From: Caldifarciminota bacterium
GTDB lineage: Bacteria > Hydrothermota > UBA3073 > JACQXS01 > JAGMCI01
Length of the DNA: 64,000 bases
Reading direction: 5' to 3'
NCBI GenBank assembly: GCA_023129325.1
Contig: JAGMCI010000011.1
Span: 62,001 to 126,000 of the forward strand
Below are positions 31,494-39,634 of this stretch, in pieces; positions within the stretch are counted from its first letter, which is position 1; each line of letters starts with the position of its first letter. The position numbers and the translations under genes were made by a program. The notes under the pieces are model-generated. The model was not told the DNA's origin. It was given only the letters and a program-made list of their open reading frames with translations, and searched no databases.

Positions 31494-32015
31494 ATGTCTG
31501 ATATAAAGTCTGTTCATATAAAAGAACGTGCTTTTCTTGCAATGATACTTTCATCTGTTGAAGTTTATAGATATGAGACGCTCGGAATTTTACTTGGTTA
31601 TAAGGGCGAAGATTCATTTGTTGTTGAATATGCTATTCCTTATCAAACTGCCGTTAAGGGTTATTCTTGGGTAGCCCCGAAGTCAAGAGCATCTGAAAGG
31701 ATGGTCAAAATTCTTGAGCGTATGTCAATTAATGTTATAGGAGATTTCCATTCTCATACTCAGTGGGGTGACTTTAAAGGTAAACCCGTCCCTTCAGGGG
31801 AGGATATTGCTGATATGGAACTTAATAAAATTTATGCCATCGTTGCCGTTAATGATAAACAAAAGAAGGAATCGTGGCATCGTACAGAAGCAGGCACTAT
31901 TGTTGGGACTTTGAGTGATTATAGTCTGGAGATTGGAGCCCATATTCTTGTCAGTAATTACAAATCAAAGTCTGTAAAAATAATATGCCCAAGCGCCACG
32001 GGGCTATCATATTAA
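31494..32015 (+). CDS. JAB/MPN (JAMM) domain metallopeptidase-like protein
   Basis: A 173-residue protein with the JAMM zinc motif: an early Glu in YETLGILLGY, then GDFHSHTQW and PVPSGEDIADM (HxH, S, D). JAMM proteins cleave isopeptide or C-terminal tails (for example of small sulfur carriers) or act in cofactor paths. Which one applies here is unknown. It has its own promoter and runs straight into purM. Confidence 0.88.
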   Translation: MSDIKSVHIKERAFLAMILSSVEVYRYETLGILLGYKGEDSFVVEYAIPYQTAVKGYSWVAPKSRASERMVKILERMSINVIGDFHSHTQWGDFKGKPVPSGEDIADMELNKIYAIVAVNDKQKKESWHRTEAGTIVGTLSDYSLEIGAHILVSNYKSKSVKIICPSATGLSY

Positions 32016-32019
32016 AGTG

Positions 32020-33036
32020 ATGAAATATAAAGAGGCTGGTGTTGATATAGAAAAGGGCGACACCTTTAAAAAATATATTAAAAAGCTAAGTAATGTTATT
32101 GGAGGCTTTGGGGGGACTTTTGAGATTCCAAAAGGCTACAAACATCCTCTCCTTGTTTCCTCAGTGGATAGTGTGGGCACAAAGCTTAAAATTGCAATGC
32201 AACTCGGAATCCATAATACAGTTGGTAAAGATATAGTCAATCATTGCGTAAATGATATTTTAACCCTTGGCGCCAAGCCTTTATATTTTATGGATTATAT
32301 AGGAACTGGAAAGTTAAATTTAGAACAGCAAAAAGAAGTAATAAATGGAATTGTAGATGCTTGCAAAGAAAACGATATTTTGCTGCTTGGTGGCGAGACA
32401 GCTGAATTACCAGGACTTTACAATCTTGAAGAATACGATTTAGTTGGCTTTATTACTGGAATAGTAGAAAAAAATAATTTAATAGATGGAAGTAAGATAA
32501 TGCCAGGCGATAAACTCATCGGCCTTCCTTCAAACGGACTTCATACTAATGGGTATTCACTTGTCCGAAAGATTATAAAGGATAAAGGTCTATCACTTAA
32601 TCTTAAAATTCCAGAACTTGGTTCTGGACTTGGCGAAGAGCTTTTGAAAATCCACAGGTCTTATAAGGACTTGCTCACTCCCTTCCTTGACAAAGTAAAA
32701 GGACTTATTCACATAACAGGTGGTGGATTTTATGGAAATGTGCCAAGAATTTTGCCAAAAGGGTTGGGAGCTAAAATTTATAAAGACTCATGGGACATCC
32801 CACCTATATTTAAATTTATTCAGCATGAAGGAGAAGTTGAAGAAAGAGAAATGTTTGAAGTTTTTAATATGGGAATAGGAATGATTGTGATTGTGGATGA
32901 CTTTGAAGTACTCTCTGGGATTTGTGCCATAAGCACATCCCTGCCCGATGGACGGCAGGCGGGCACCTTTGGTGGAAAGGAAAAAATATCATTTATAGGA
33001 GAAATTAAGAGGGGAGAAAGAGTAGAAATTATTTGA
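32020..33036 (+). CDS. purM: PurM, phosphoribosylformylglycinamidine cyclo-ligase
   Basis: Catalyses ATP-dependent closure of FGAM to AIR in purine synthesis. MKYKEAGVDIEKGD, VSSVDSVGTKLKIA, DIVNHCVNDILTLGAKPLYF, GGETAELPGLY and ITGGGFYGNVPR are the family blocks. I use the ATG at 32020; a GTG three bases upstream is also in frame. Near the end a family C palindrome (32941-32966) encodes LPDGRQAGTFGG, an insertion before the last strand (ISFIGEI). At 338 residues it is otherwise standard. Confidence 0.95.
   Translation: MKYKEAGVDIEKGDTFKKYIKKLSNVIGGFGGTFEIPKGYKHPLLVSSVDSVGTKLKIAMQLGIHNTVGKDIVNHCVNDILTLGAKPLYFMDYIGTGKLNLEQQKEVINGIVDACKENDILLLGGETAELPGLYNLEEYDLVGFITGIVEKNNLIDGSKIMPGDKLIGLPSNGLHTNGYSLVRKIIKDKGLSLNLKIPELGSGLGEELLKIHRSYKDLLTPFLDKVKGLIHITGGGFYGNVPRILPKGLGAKIYKDSWDIPPIFKFIQHEGEVEEREMFEVFNMGIGMIVIVDDFEVLSGICAISTSLPDGRQAGTFGGKEKISFIGEIKRGERVEII
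32941..32966. repeat. In-frame palindromic element (family C) in purM
   Basis: CTGCCCGATGGACGGCAGG followed by CGGGCAC lies in frame near the 3' end of purM. Confidence 0.6.
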
Positions 33037-33108
33037 TGACAAATTAAAAATCAAAATGCAAAAATCAAAAATAATAATATTTAATACTTTATGAGAATAT
33101 CTGCGTTC

Positions 33109-33182
33109 ACCCCGTTAGATGACTTTTCGTATCTAACGGGGTTCATTTGCGTCTAATCCCGCACATAAGTCATGTGCGGGAC
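33109..33182. repeat. Two intergenic palindromes (family E)
   Basis: ACCCCGTTAGAT ... ATCTAACGGGGT (33109-33142) and TCCCGCACATAAG-TCATGTGCGGGA (33157-33181) fill the purM-prenyltransferase gap. They may act as terminator hairpins for purM. Confidence 0.6.
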
Positions 33183-33193
33183 AATTTTAAATT

Positions 33194-34111
33194 TTGAATT
33201 TTCTTGATTATATATTCCTGTTGCGTCCAACCCTTTTTGTTCCAGTATGGACTTTCTTCTTGCTTGGATTTTATAAAGGGAACTTATTGCAAGAAGGTTA
33301 TTCAAATTATCAAATAACAAAACCGTTTGTTCTTGCCTTTATCTTGTATACTCTTCTCATGGGTGGTGTTTATATATTAAATCAAATCACAGACATAAAA
33401 TCAGATAAAATAAACAAAAAACTCTACCTCTTACCCGGAGGTTATATATCAGTTAAATATGCTTACCTTGAGATGATAATTCTTTTTGTCATCGCTTTTG
33501 TTCTTGCCATTCCTTTTTCCAGACAATTTAAAATTATACTTCTCGCCTCGTTAGCTTTAGGAATCTTATATTCCAGCCAGCCATTCAAATTTAAAGCCAG
33601 ACCTTTTATTGATTTGTTATCAAACTCATTTGGTTATGGAATACTTGCCTTTTCTCTTGGTTGGGTTACCGGAAATCCGTTATCCAAAAAGACATTTCTT
33701 TTTGCCTTACCCTACTTCTTTGCTGTGGGAGCTGTTTTTATAAATACAACTATCCCTGATATTGAAGGAGATAGGAAGGCAAATCAGGTAACAACCAGCA
33801 TATTTATAGGAGAAAAGAAAGCCTATTTGTTAAGCACAAGTCTACTTTTTATATCACTTGGGTTTTCAATTTACCTAAAAGATTGGCTCTGTGGAATTGC
33901 ATGCTTAGGTGCTATGCCATTCTTTATATTGGCACTCCTAAAAAATGATTTGAAAAATTGCTTTTTGTCAATAAGGATAGGAGCTCCAATTCTTGTAATA
34001 CTTGTTGGTATTAAATTTCTCTGGTTTATTCCACTCCTTGTTGTTCTTTTCTTTGGTTTAAAAGCTTATTATAAAAAACGCTTTAACATAATGTATCCTA
34101 AAATAATATAA
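33194..34111 (+). CDS. UbiA-family prenyltransferase
   Basis: A polytopic (about eight helices) UbiA-type enzyme of 305 residues that transfers a prenyl group to an aromatic or related acceptor. The two Asp-rich motifs are NQITDIKSDKIN (about residues 72-83, N-D-D pattern) and DIEGDRKANQ (about 192-201), and LRPTLF starts the first helix. The substrate (quinone, chlorophyll-like or heme path) cannot be told. It starts at TTG without a visible ribosome binding site, directly after repeat hairpins, so the start is uncertain. Confidence 0.87.
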   Translation: MNFLDYIFLLRPTLFVPVWTFFLLGFYKGNLLQEGYSNYQITKPFVLAFILYTLLMGGVYILNQITDIKSDKINKKLYLLPGGYISVKYAYLEMIILFVIAFVLAIPFSRQFKIILLASLALGILYSSQPFKFKARPFIDLLSNSFGYGILAFSLGWVTGNPLSKKTFLFALPYFFAVGAVFINTTIPDIEGDRKANQVTTSIFIGEKKAYLLSTSLLFISLGFSIYLKDWLCGIACLGAMPFFILALLKNDLKNCFLSIRIGAPILVILVGIKFLWFIPLLVVLFFGLKAYYKKRFNIMYPKII

Positions 34112-34128
34112 GAAATAATAAAAAAAAC

Positions 34129-34156
34129 TTGACAAATTTAAAAAGTATAGTATAGA
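34129..34156 (+). promoter_or_regulatory. Sigma-70 promoter of the small membrane protein gene
   Basis: TTGACA (34129-34134), 16 bases, TATAGA (34151-34156), then AAAGGAGG and ATG at 34176. Confidence 0.65.
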
Positions 34157-34175
34157 TTAAGAAAGGAGGTATTTT

Positions 34176-34367
34176 ATGCGTTGGCCTATAGTAATTACTA
34201 TTGTAGCAGCAGTATCTTTCATTTTTGGAATAATAAGTAGATTAATGTATCCAGCAGGAGCTGGAGCTCTGTTCAGGATAAAGCCTCTTTCCTATATATC
34301 TGTTGCTGAGATGCTTCTCTTATTTGCTATCTCAATTGCTTGCATCATAAAATTCAAGAAAGACTGA
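34176..34367 (+). CDS. Small two-helix membrane protein
   Basis: A 63-residue hydrophobic protein with two probable membrane helices (IVITIVAAVSFIFGII and ISVAEMLLLFAISIACII) and a basic end. A strong AAAGGAGG site and its own promoter support it as a real gene. The function is unknown. It is convergent with folC. Confidence 0.75.
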   Translation: MRWPIVITIVAAVSFIFGIISRLMYPAGAGALFRIKPLSYISVAEMLLLFAISIACIIKFKKD

Positions 34368-34371
34368 AAGC

Positions 34372-35679
34372 TCATAGAGCTAAGAGTTCGCCGATAAGAT
34401 ATAAGGAACCTGTAGCTAAAATTAAATCATCGGGTTGAGCGCGCTGGCGTGCAAGGTGAAAAGCACTTTCTGTATTTTGTGTAATTTGGACTTGCACCTT
34501 TTTTTGTTTAAAAAGTTGAAAAATATCTTCTGGATTTGCTGAGCGTTCTGATTTAAGAGATGTTACATAAGTATAGTCAGTAATTGGTGATAATACTTGA
34601 ATTATTCCTTCTTTATCTTTATCCTTCAAAACTCCAAAAATAAGTATTAAGTGCCTGAAATTAAATAATTCAATAATAGCCCTTCGCAATACCCATGCAG
34701 AAGCAACATTATGTGCTCCGTCAAATACAATCCACGGGTTTTTGTTAATAATTTCTAATCTACCCGATGATTTAACTTCACGAAGCCCCTCTTTTATAAG
34801 AGTATCTGGAATATTGCAAACCCGAGCTGTGCAAATTGAAGTGAGTGCATTTATTATTTGATGTCTGCCTAAAAGGGGAAGCTCGTATCTCTTCACACTT
34901 CCTACTTCCCACTTCCTACTTCTCGGTGAAGCAGGTGATATTTTGAATCTTGAACCCGTTAGGTCACACTCTATATCTTCACAAAAAAGGTCTTCTCCAA
35001 TAACTTGAAGAGTTGTCTTTTTATCTTGGCAAGCTTTTTTAATTACTTCTAAAACTTCTGGAGCCTGGGGACTTGATATAACCTGCCCACCTTCTTTTAT
35101 TATGCCACACTTTTCATTAGCTATTGAGGTTAAAGTATGACCAAGAATTTTTGTATGGTCAAAACTTATTGGAGTTAGAATTGAGACCTCTGGGGTCAAA
35201 ACATTTGTAGCATCAAGTCTCCCTCCAAGTCCAACTTCAAAGATAGAAAAATCTGTCTTTTCTCTTGCAAAATAAGTAAAAGCAAGGGAAGTAAGAATCT
35301 CGTATGTTGAACATTCACTGGTGAGGTACGGTTTCATTTTTTCAAGAAGCTGAACAAAATCAGATTCAGGGATAGGCTGGTCATTTATTTTTATTCTCTC
35401 ACGGATATTTACAAGATGTGGCGAAGTGAAAGTCCCTGTTTTCCCAACTTTCTTAAATATTGAAGACAAAATATGTGCCGTAGAACCTTTGCCTTTGGTG
35501 CCTGCTATTAAGATAGGTCTCTTAAGTTGAGAATGAGGATAGTCAATTTTTTTGAGAAATTTATGGAATGAAGAAAGATTAAATTCATAGCGTCTTCCCC
35601 TTTCCCAATCTTTAAAACTGTATATAAATTCTAAAGCCTTTTTAAAATCCACTCCGTGGTGAAGGTCGTGGTGAACCAT
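34372..35679 (-). CDS. folC: FolC, folylpolyglutamate/dihydrofolate synthase
   Basis: ATP-dependent ligase that adds glutamate to folates. Conserved blocks are AGTKGKGSTAHILSSI (P-loop), TSPHLVNIRERI, GGRLDATNV, SFDHTKILG and WIVFDGAHN. The first ten residues, MVHHDLHHGVD, are encoded by a family B repeat (35649-35679) that also supplies the start codon. ALEFIYSF-type sequence, where homologues begin, follows at once. A TACTTCC-type simple repeat (34893-34924) encodes SRKWEVGSVKRY in a loop. It is unlinked to accD here, unlike in many genomes. Confidence 0.93.
   Translation of the reverse strand: MVHHDLHHGVDFKKALEFIYSFKDWERGRRYEFNLSSFHKFLKKIDYPHSQLKRPILIAGTKGKGSTAHILSSIFKKVGKTGTFTSPHLVNIRERIKINDQPIPESDFVQLLEKMKPYLTSECSTYEILTSLAFTYFAREKTDFSIFEVGLGGRLDATNVLTPEVSILTPISFDHTKILGHTLTSIANEKCGIIKEGGQVISSPQAPEVLEVIKKACQDKKTTLQVIGEDLFCEDIECDLTGSRFKISPASPRSRKWEVGSVKRYELPLLGRHQIINALTSICTARVCNIPDTLIKEGLREVKSSGRLEIINKNPWIVFDGAHNVASAWVLRRAIIELFNFRHLILIFGVLKDKDKEGIIQVLSPITDYTYVTSLKSERSANPEDIFQLFKQKKVQVQITQNTESAFHLARQRAQPDDLILATGSLYLIGELLAL
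34893..34924. repeat. In-frame ACTTCCTACTTCCC repeat inside folC (family G)
   Basis: Direct repeats of ACTTCC and TACTTC lie in frame and encode SRKWEVGSV. The same simple repeat is intergenic at 12720-12764. Confidence 0.6.
35649..35679. repeat. Family B repeat supplying the folC start codon
   Basis: CCACTCCGTGGTGAAGGTC then GTGGTGAACCAT. The final CAT is the folC start codon on the minus strand. Confidence 0.75.
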
Positions 35680-35731
35680 TATTCAATTTTCCGTCCGTTC
35701 TTGCCAATTTATTGACTTAGAACGGCGAGAA

Positions 35732-35755
35732 TCCCGCACCAAAATCGGTGCGGGG
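35732..35755. terminator. CCCGCACC palindrome after the SPOR-domain gene (family E)
   Basis: TCCCGCACC-AAAATC-GGTGCGGGG lies directly after the TAG stop of the minus-strand SPOR gene. The hairpin position suits a terminator, but no clear T run follows. Confidence 0.4.
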
Positions 35756-35756
35756 C

Positions 35757-37475
35757 CTATCGTTGGTTAATGGATTCTATAAATCCTCCATCTCTAAAAT
35801 CAATAATAGAGTAAACCTCTTTCTCAATAGTCGGAGTGATTATTTCAAGATTCTTATCCTCATCTATATTTTTAAATTCGGGTTGTCCTGTATAAGTTTC
35901 TATTTCTTTTGATAAAGAATAAATTTGAGCATAAACCCCATTTTGAACTTCGTATATTATAATTCTTTTGCCATTAAGCTGAACAGCTTCATTGGTCAAG
36001 CCATTTCCATTAACATCTCTTAATCCTATACTGGGTATCTCACTGGGGATAATAGAAGTTTTTGCTATCCACATAATTTCATTAACTAAAGTTTTCAATT
36101 TTTCTTTAATGATTTCAGCATCTTTTTTCCCGTCAGCTGAGGGATTAAATAATCCGACCCTAATTCTATACCATCCTTCATCTGAGGGACCAAATTTAGA
36201 AACCCAGGCAGGATAATAAGCAAGACGCAAAAATTCTGCCAACTGCTCGGCATTACTGTAATTACGGCTTGAGCCAACTTGAATTGTAAAAAATGAAGTC
36301 TTTGTAAAAATCCGTTGTTTAACAGACTCAGCTGATGGCCTATCAGCTAATGGGTAAGGTTTTTTTGCTTTTATGATAATCTTTTTACCACCTTTTATCT
36401 TTAGACGAGCTTGGACTTTAAAGCCATTGGAATTTATTACTATTAATTCATCTGGAGTAAGATAATACACTCTCGAATCACCAAAACTTGTCACCAAATC
36501 GCTTAATTTCAGAAATAATGTATCCGTTAGCTGGCAAATTAGTTCATCTGTTCCTGTATCAAAGAAACTAACTTTGTTTTCTTCTACAATAATACCATAG
36601 CTACCATCTCTGGATAAGAATAACTTTTTACCTTTTCTTATGGGTAATCTTTTTTCAACCCGATTAGTTACCCTTTTTATCACATAAAGTTCATTTGAGG
36701 TAAGACAATACAATTTATTGCTACCGGGTGTGAACTTGAGAACAATCGGAGTTCCATTAATCTTTATACTTGTCATAAGAGCAAATGTCTGTGTATCAAA
36801 GACATCAATTAATCCGCCTGAAGCGGAAGACCTGCCAATGTATAATCTGAGTCCGTAGGGAGCAATGGCAAAGTCTGTTATATTAGATAAAGGAATTTGT
36901 GCCTCTTTTTCAAAATCAATAAGCTTATAAATATATAAACCACTCTTATTAAGTACCCATATACGATTAAAATCAATAACAAATTTTGTAACACTTTCTT
37001 TAAGTTGAATTGTCCTTTTACCAAGGAGTTCAGAAATCTTATTAGGTGTCAGAACATAAATATTCTCTCCTTTCTTTATCACTTTTTCACAATTCTTTGG
37101 CAAATCACATACCCTTTTGAAATCTCCTTCTCGCCTCGCTGAGGCTCTCGCCTCGCTGAAGCTTCGGCGAAGCGGGTCGGCGAGGCGGGGCACCAACTGA
37201 AATAAGGCTTCACCTGCTATCCAGAGCGTGTCTTTTGATAGTCCAATTTGCTTTATTCTATCAGCTAACAGAGAAGGAAGTTTGAACTTGTTTAAAATTG
37301 AATCCTTCTCAAGATTAATTGTATAAACATCATTCTCTGTAAAGACATAGCCAATAGATTTACCAAGCTCTTCCTCTCTTACCGGCAATTTTTGAGTTTT
37401 AGTAGTTTTCCGTTTACATCCACCAAAGCCGATTAAGAGTCCAATTAACAGAAAAATACCAAAATATCTAATCAT
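35757..37475 (-). CDS. Lipoprotein with beta-propeller-like region and SPOR domain
   Basis: A 572-residue lipoprotein: lipobox IGFGGC (Cys 20), a beta-propeller-like middle with repeated strand pairs (LRLYIGRSS, KLYCLTSNELYVI, RVYYLTPDELIVI) and a SPOR domain at about residues 400-470 (FFTIQVGSSRNYSNAEQLAE, WYRIRVGLF). SPOR domains bind denuded peptidoglycan glycan strands, often at division sites. Repeats lie in frame at 37131-37193 (about 20 residues, Ala/Arg/Ser-rich), 36814-36828 (SSASGG) and near 36325-36360 (PLADRPSAES). The stop is followed by a palindrome. Confidence 0.82.
   Translation of the reverse strand: MIRYFGIFLLIGLLIGFGGCKRKTTKTQKLPVREEELGKSIGYVFTENDVYTINLEKDSILNKFKLPSLLADRIKQIGLSKDTLWIAGEALFQLVPRLADPLRRSFSEARASARREGDFKRVCDLPKNCEKVIKKGENIYVLTPNKISELLGKRTIQLKESVTKFVIDFNRIWVLNKSGLYIYKLIDFEKEAQIPLSNITDFAIAPYGLRLYIGRSSASGGLIDVFDTQTFALMTSIKINGTPIVLKFTPGSNKLYCLTSNELYVIKRVTNRVEKRLPIRKGKKLFLSRDGSYGIIVEENKVSFFDTGTDELICQLTDTLFLKLSDLVTSFGDSRVYYLTPDELIVINSNGFKVQARLKIKGGKKIIIKAKKPYPLADRPSAESVKQRIFTKTSFFTIQVGSSRNYSNAEQLAEFLRLAYYPAWVSKFGPSDEGWYRIRVGLFNPSADGKKDAEIIKEKLKTLVNEIMWIAKTSIIPSEIPSIGLRDVNGNGLTNEAVQLNGKRIIIYEVQNGVYAQIYSLSKEIETYTGQPEFKNIDEDKNLEIITPTIEKEVYSIIDFRDGGFIESINQR
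36814..36828. repeat. Short CCGCCTGAAGCGG palindrome
   Basis: It encodes SASGG in the SPOR lipoprotein; same core as 10158-10180 and 63709-63725. Confidence 0.5.
37131..37193. repeat. In-frame nested palindromic element (family C) in the SPOR gene
   Basis: TCGCCTCGCTGAGGC units with the partner GGTCGGCGAGGCGGGGCAC and an inner GAAGCTTCGGCGAAGC. It adds about 21 residues. Confidence 0.65.
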
Positions 37476-38189
37476 TTACTTAATAAGGGTTATCATTTCT
37501 TTCACTGCTCTCTCAAGTCCCACAAATATAGCTCTTGCAATGATAGAATGCCCAATGCTAAATTCTGCAATTTCAGGAATGGTTGCTACTTGCTGGACAT
37601 TACGGTAGTTAAGCCCATGACCAGCATGAACCTCAAGCCCAAGTGAAGAAGCTAAAGTCGCCGCATCTTTAATTCGCTTGAGTTCATTTGCCATTTCAGT
37701 TTCAGTAGTGGCTTCTGAGTATTTGCCAGTATTTATTTCTATAGTATCGGCTCCACATTCGGGGACGGCTTTTATTAATTTTTCATCAGGCTCAATAAAA
37801 ATAGTGCTCAATATCCCGGCGAGCTTTAACTTTTTGATAGCCTTTTTAGTTGATTCCATAAACCTAATAATATTTAGTCCCCCTTCAGTAGTTACTTCTT
37901 CAGCCCTTTCCGGAACAAAACAGCAGGCACTGGGTTTTATCTTTAAGATGAAATTTAGTATCTTCTCATTTAAGCTTAATTCCACATTTAAGCATGATTT
38001 AATAGTTTGCTTAAGAAGTTCAACATCTCTCTCTTTTATATGACGCATATCTTGCCGTAAATGAACAGTTATCCCATAAGCGCCTGCCGACTCAACTAAC
38101 ACAGCAGCTTGAACTGGGTCAGGATAATTTATCCCTCTTGCTTCCCTCACAGTAGCAACATGGTCTATATTTACTGAAAGTCTTGCCAT
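37476..38189 (-). CDS. pdxJ: PdxJ, pyridoxine 5'-phosphate synthase
   Basis: Condenses 1-deoxy-D-xylulose 5-phosphate with 3-amino-2-oxopropyl phosphate to form PNP. It is a TIM barrel of 237 residues, the normal size: LSVNIDHVATVREARG, ITVHLRQDMRHI, CFVPE, FIEPDEK, EINTGKYSEA, HAGHGLNYRN and EFSIGHSII all match. Its start overlaps the thiE stop region by 19 bases. Confidence 0.96.
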   Translation of the reverse strand: MARLSVNIDHVATVREARGINYPDPVQAAVLVESAGAYGITVHLRQDMRHIKERDVELLKQTIKSCLNVELSLNEKILNFILKIKPSACCFVPERAEEVTTEGGLNIIRFMESTKKAIKKLKLAGILSTIFIEPDEKLIKAVPECGADTIEINTGKYSEATTETEMANELKRIKDAATLASSLGLEVHAGHGLNYRNVQQVATIPEIAEFSIGHSIIARAIFVGLERAVKEMITLIK

Positions 38190-38884
38190 AATTCCTCCCT
38201 TTTACATTTTGAGATTTGCATTTTAAATTTATATGTCCTTTCTCTTAAATTTGCCTGCCCGCCGTCTTTTAACTCTGACAGGCGGGGATGATTAAATAAA
38301 TCTCCTGCTACACAAATACCATCTGCTCCAGCATTCAAAACTTTGTCAATCTTATCAAGAGTTATACCACCAATCCCAAGAATTTGTAGGGGCGTATTGC
38401 TATACGCCCCTATCACTTTTTTAATCTCAGAAATAAGAGATAATTTAACAAGAGGTTTAGATTTTGTAGAGGATGGAAATAAACAACCTACAGCTACATA
38501 ATTAGCCCCAGATTTAACTGCCTCAAGTGCCTGATTGACAGAATTTACACTTGTTCCAATTATCTTGTTTCCTAAAATCTTCCTGGCGTGGGAGGGAGGC
38601 ATATCAGATTCACCAAGATGTACTCCATCTGCTTGAGTTGCTAAAGCTACATCTGCTCTATCATTCACAATAAATGGGACCTTGAACTTTCCCGTTGCTC
38701 GCCAGATTGCGGTTCTAACTGTTAATGCATCTTGAAGAAAAGCCCTCGTATCCTGGGTTTTCTCGCGAAGTTGAATTACCGTGGCTCCTCCAAGGACTAA
38801 ATCCTCTACAATTTTAGTTAAATTTCTTGATTCACGACTTATATACTTCTCATCCAATATGACATATAAACTAAAGTCTATCAT
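38171..38884 (-). CDS. thiE: ThiE, thiamine-phosphate synthase
   Basis: Joins HMP-PP and thiazole phosphate into thiamine phosphate. QLREKTQDTRAF, FIVNDRADVALATQADGVHLG, IIGTSVNSVNQALEA, GANYVAVG and LGIGGITLDKI are the usual blocks. Two elements are inserted: family A (38386-38412), encoding VIGAYSNTPLQ before GIGGIT, and family C (38251-38288) within the C-terminal region (PRLSELKDGGQANL). The tail after that is probably not native. A ThiD2-like domain that is often fused to ThiE is encoded separately just upstream. Confidence 0.93.
   Translation of the reverse strand: MIDFSLYVILDEKYISRESRNLTKIVEDLVLGGATVIQLREKTQDTRAFLQDALTVRTAIWRATGKFKVPFIVNDRADVALATQADGVHLGESDMPPSHARKILGNKIIGTSVNSVNQALEAVKSGANYVAVGCLFPSSTKSKPLVKLSLISEIKKVIGAYSNTPLQILGIGGITLDKIDKVLNAGADGICVAGDLFNHPRLSELKDGGQANLRERTYKFKMQISKCKREELWQDFQ
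38251..38288. repeat. In-frame palindromic element (family C) at the thiE 3' end
   Basis: TTGCCTGCCCGCCGTC and GACAGGCGGGGATG arms encode the start of the odd C-terminal tail of ThiE. Confidence 0.6.
38386..38412. repeat. Family A palindrome in thiE (GAYSNTPL)
   Basis: GTAGGGGCGTATTGC and TATACGCCCCTA arms. Read on the minus strand it gives GAYSNTPL. Confidence 0.75.
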
Positions 38885-38901
38885 TTATTGTAGGCACAAA
38901 T

Positions 38902-39405
38902 TTATCTGTGTTTACCTGCCCGCCGCTTTGCTTTGGCAGGCGGGTCTGCGGTTAAAACTTTAAGTAATGTTTTCTCAAGGTCATAAATCTTAAATCTTAT
39001 TTCCTTAACTTGAGACGAGATTTTGGCACTAAATAATTTGCTAAATTCTTCTATTGCCCGACACCCCTCTTGAGCCCTTCTTAGATTTCTTTGGACAATC
39101 TCTTTTAAATCTTTATAAGAATGAGTATCAAAGTTACCATATTTCCCTAAATCCTTTCCTGTATCCCTGAATTCAATGAGATTAGAATTGGCAAAGAGAC
39201 TACTTAATTTATGCCTTTCAGTTTTTATCTCTTTGGTCAACTTTTTATCCTTAAGTATAAATCTTGCAACCTCCTCAACAATTCTTAAGCCTTCTCTTGC
39301 CCTGTTCAAGTTAGCATCAATGATTTGAAGAACCTCCCCGCCTTGACTCGCAACAGGCGAGGCAGGTAAGTTGAACTTTTCTTGGTGGAGAGATATATTT
39401 TTCAT
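38902..39405 (-). CDS. ThiD2-like domain protein
   Basis: A 167-residue protein with the helical domain usually found N-terminal to ThiE (ThiD2 family): IIDANLNRAREGLRIVEEVA, then KLTKEIKTERHKL, then RDTGKDLGKYGNFDTHSYKD and NLRRAQEGCRAIEEF. In several lineages this domain is fused to ThiE; here the two are separate genes with repeats between them. Both ends carry family C elements (39335-39366 encoding LPASPVASQGGE; 38914-38945 encoding ADPPAKAKRRAG). I start it at 39405 because the promoter leaves only nine bases before this ATG. Confidence 0.82.
   Translation of the reverse strand: MKNISLHQEKFNLPASPVASQGGEVLQIIDANLNRAREGLRIVEEVARFILKDKKLTKEIKTERHKLSSLFANSNLIEFRDTGKDLGKYGNFDTHSYKDLKEIVQRNLRRAQEGCRAIEEFSKLFSAKISSQVKEIRFKIYDLEKTLLKVLTADPPAKAKRRAGKHR
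38914..38945. repeat. Palindromic element (family C) at the end of the ThiD2-like gene
   Basis: CCTGCCCGCCGCTTTGC and TTTGGCAGGCGGG encode PPAKAKRRAG just before the stop, next to a TGTAGGCACAAATT family D copy. Confidence 0.65.
39335..39366. repeat. In-frame palindromic element (family C) near the ThiD2-like start
   Basis: CCCCGCCTTGACTCGC with ACAGGCGAGGCAGG encodes LPASPVASQGG. Confidence 0.55.
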
Positions 39406-39414
39406 TATATTTAT

Positions 39415-39442
39415 ATAATACAAATATAATACAAAAAGTCAA
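39415..39442 (-). promoter_or_regulatory. Promoter of the ThiD2-like gene
   Basis: TTGACT (39442-39437), 16 bases, TATTAT (39420-39415) on the minus strand; ATG at 39405, nine bases on. Confidence 0.65.
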
Positions 39443-39453
39443 CTTTTTATTTC

Positions 39454-39481
39454 TTGACTTATTTCTATATTTACTTATAAT
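39454..39481 (+). promoter_or_regulatory. Promoter of the gingipain-like gene
   Basis: TTGACT (39454-39459), 16 bases, TATAAT (39476-39481). The coding start is at 39635, so a leader of about 145 bases follows, in contrast to the leaderless genes. Confidence 0.65.
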
Positions 39482-39634
39482 TTTTATGAGGTCTATGAAA
39501 TAGAAACTATTAATTTGGGAAGCTAACAGAGAAAAATTAAAATCACTTGTTAAAAGTTGCATTTCAACAGCAACTTTACTATATAGGAAACAAATTGCAG
39601 GAATTATGGGTAAATTTATTAGAAAGGAGGAGTA

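Noticed and set aside
38171-39442. A TPP riboswitch before the thiamine genes
   Set aside because: The ThiD2-like message appears to start about two bases before its ATG, leaving no room for a riboswitch, and no THI-box sequence was seen.
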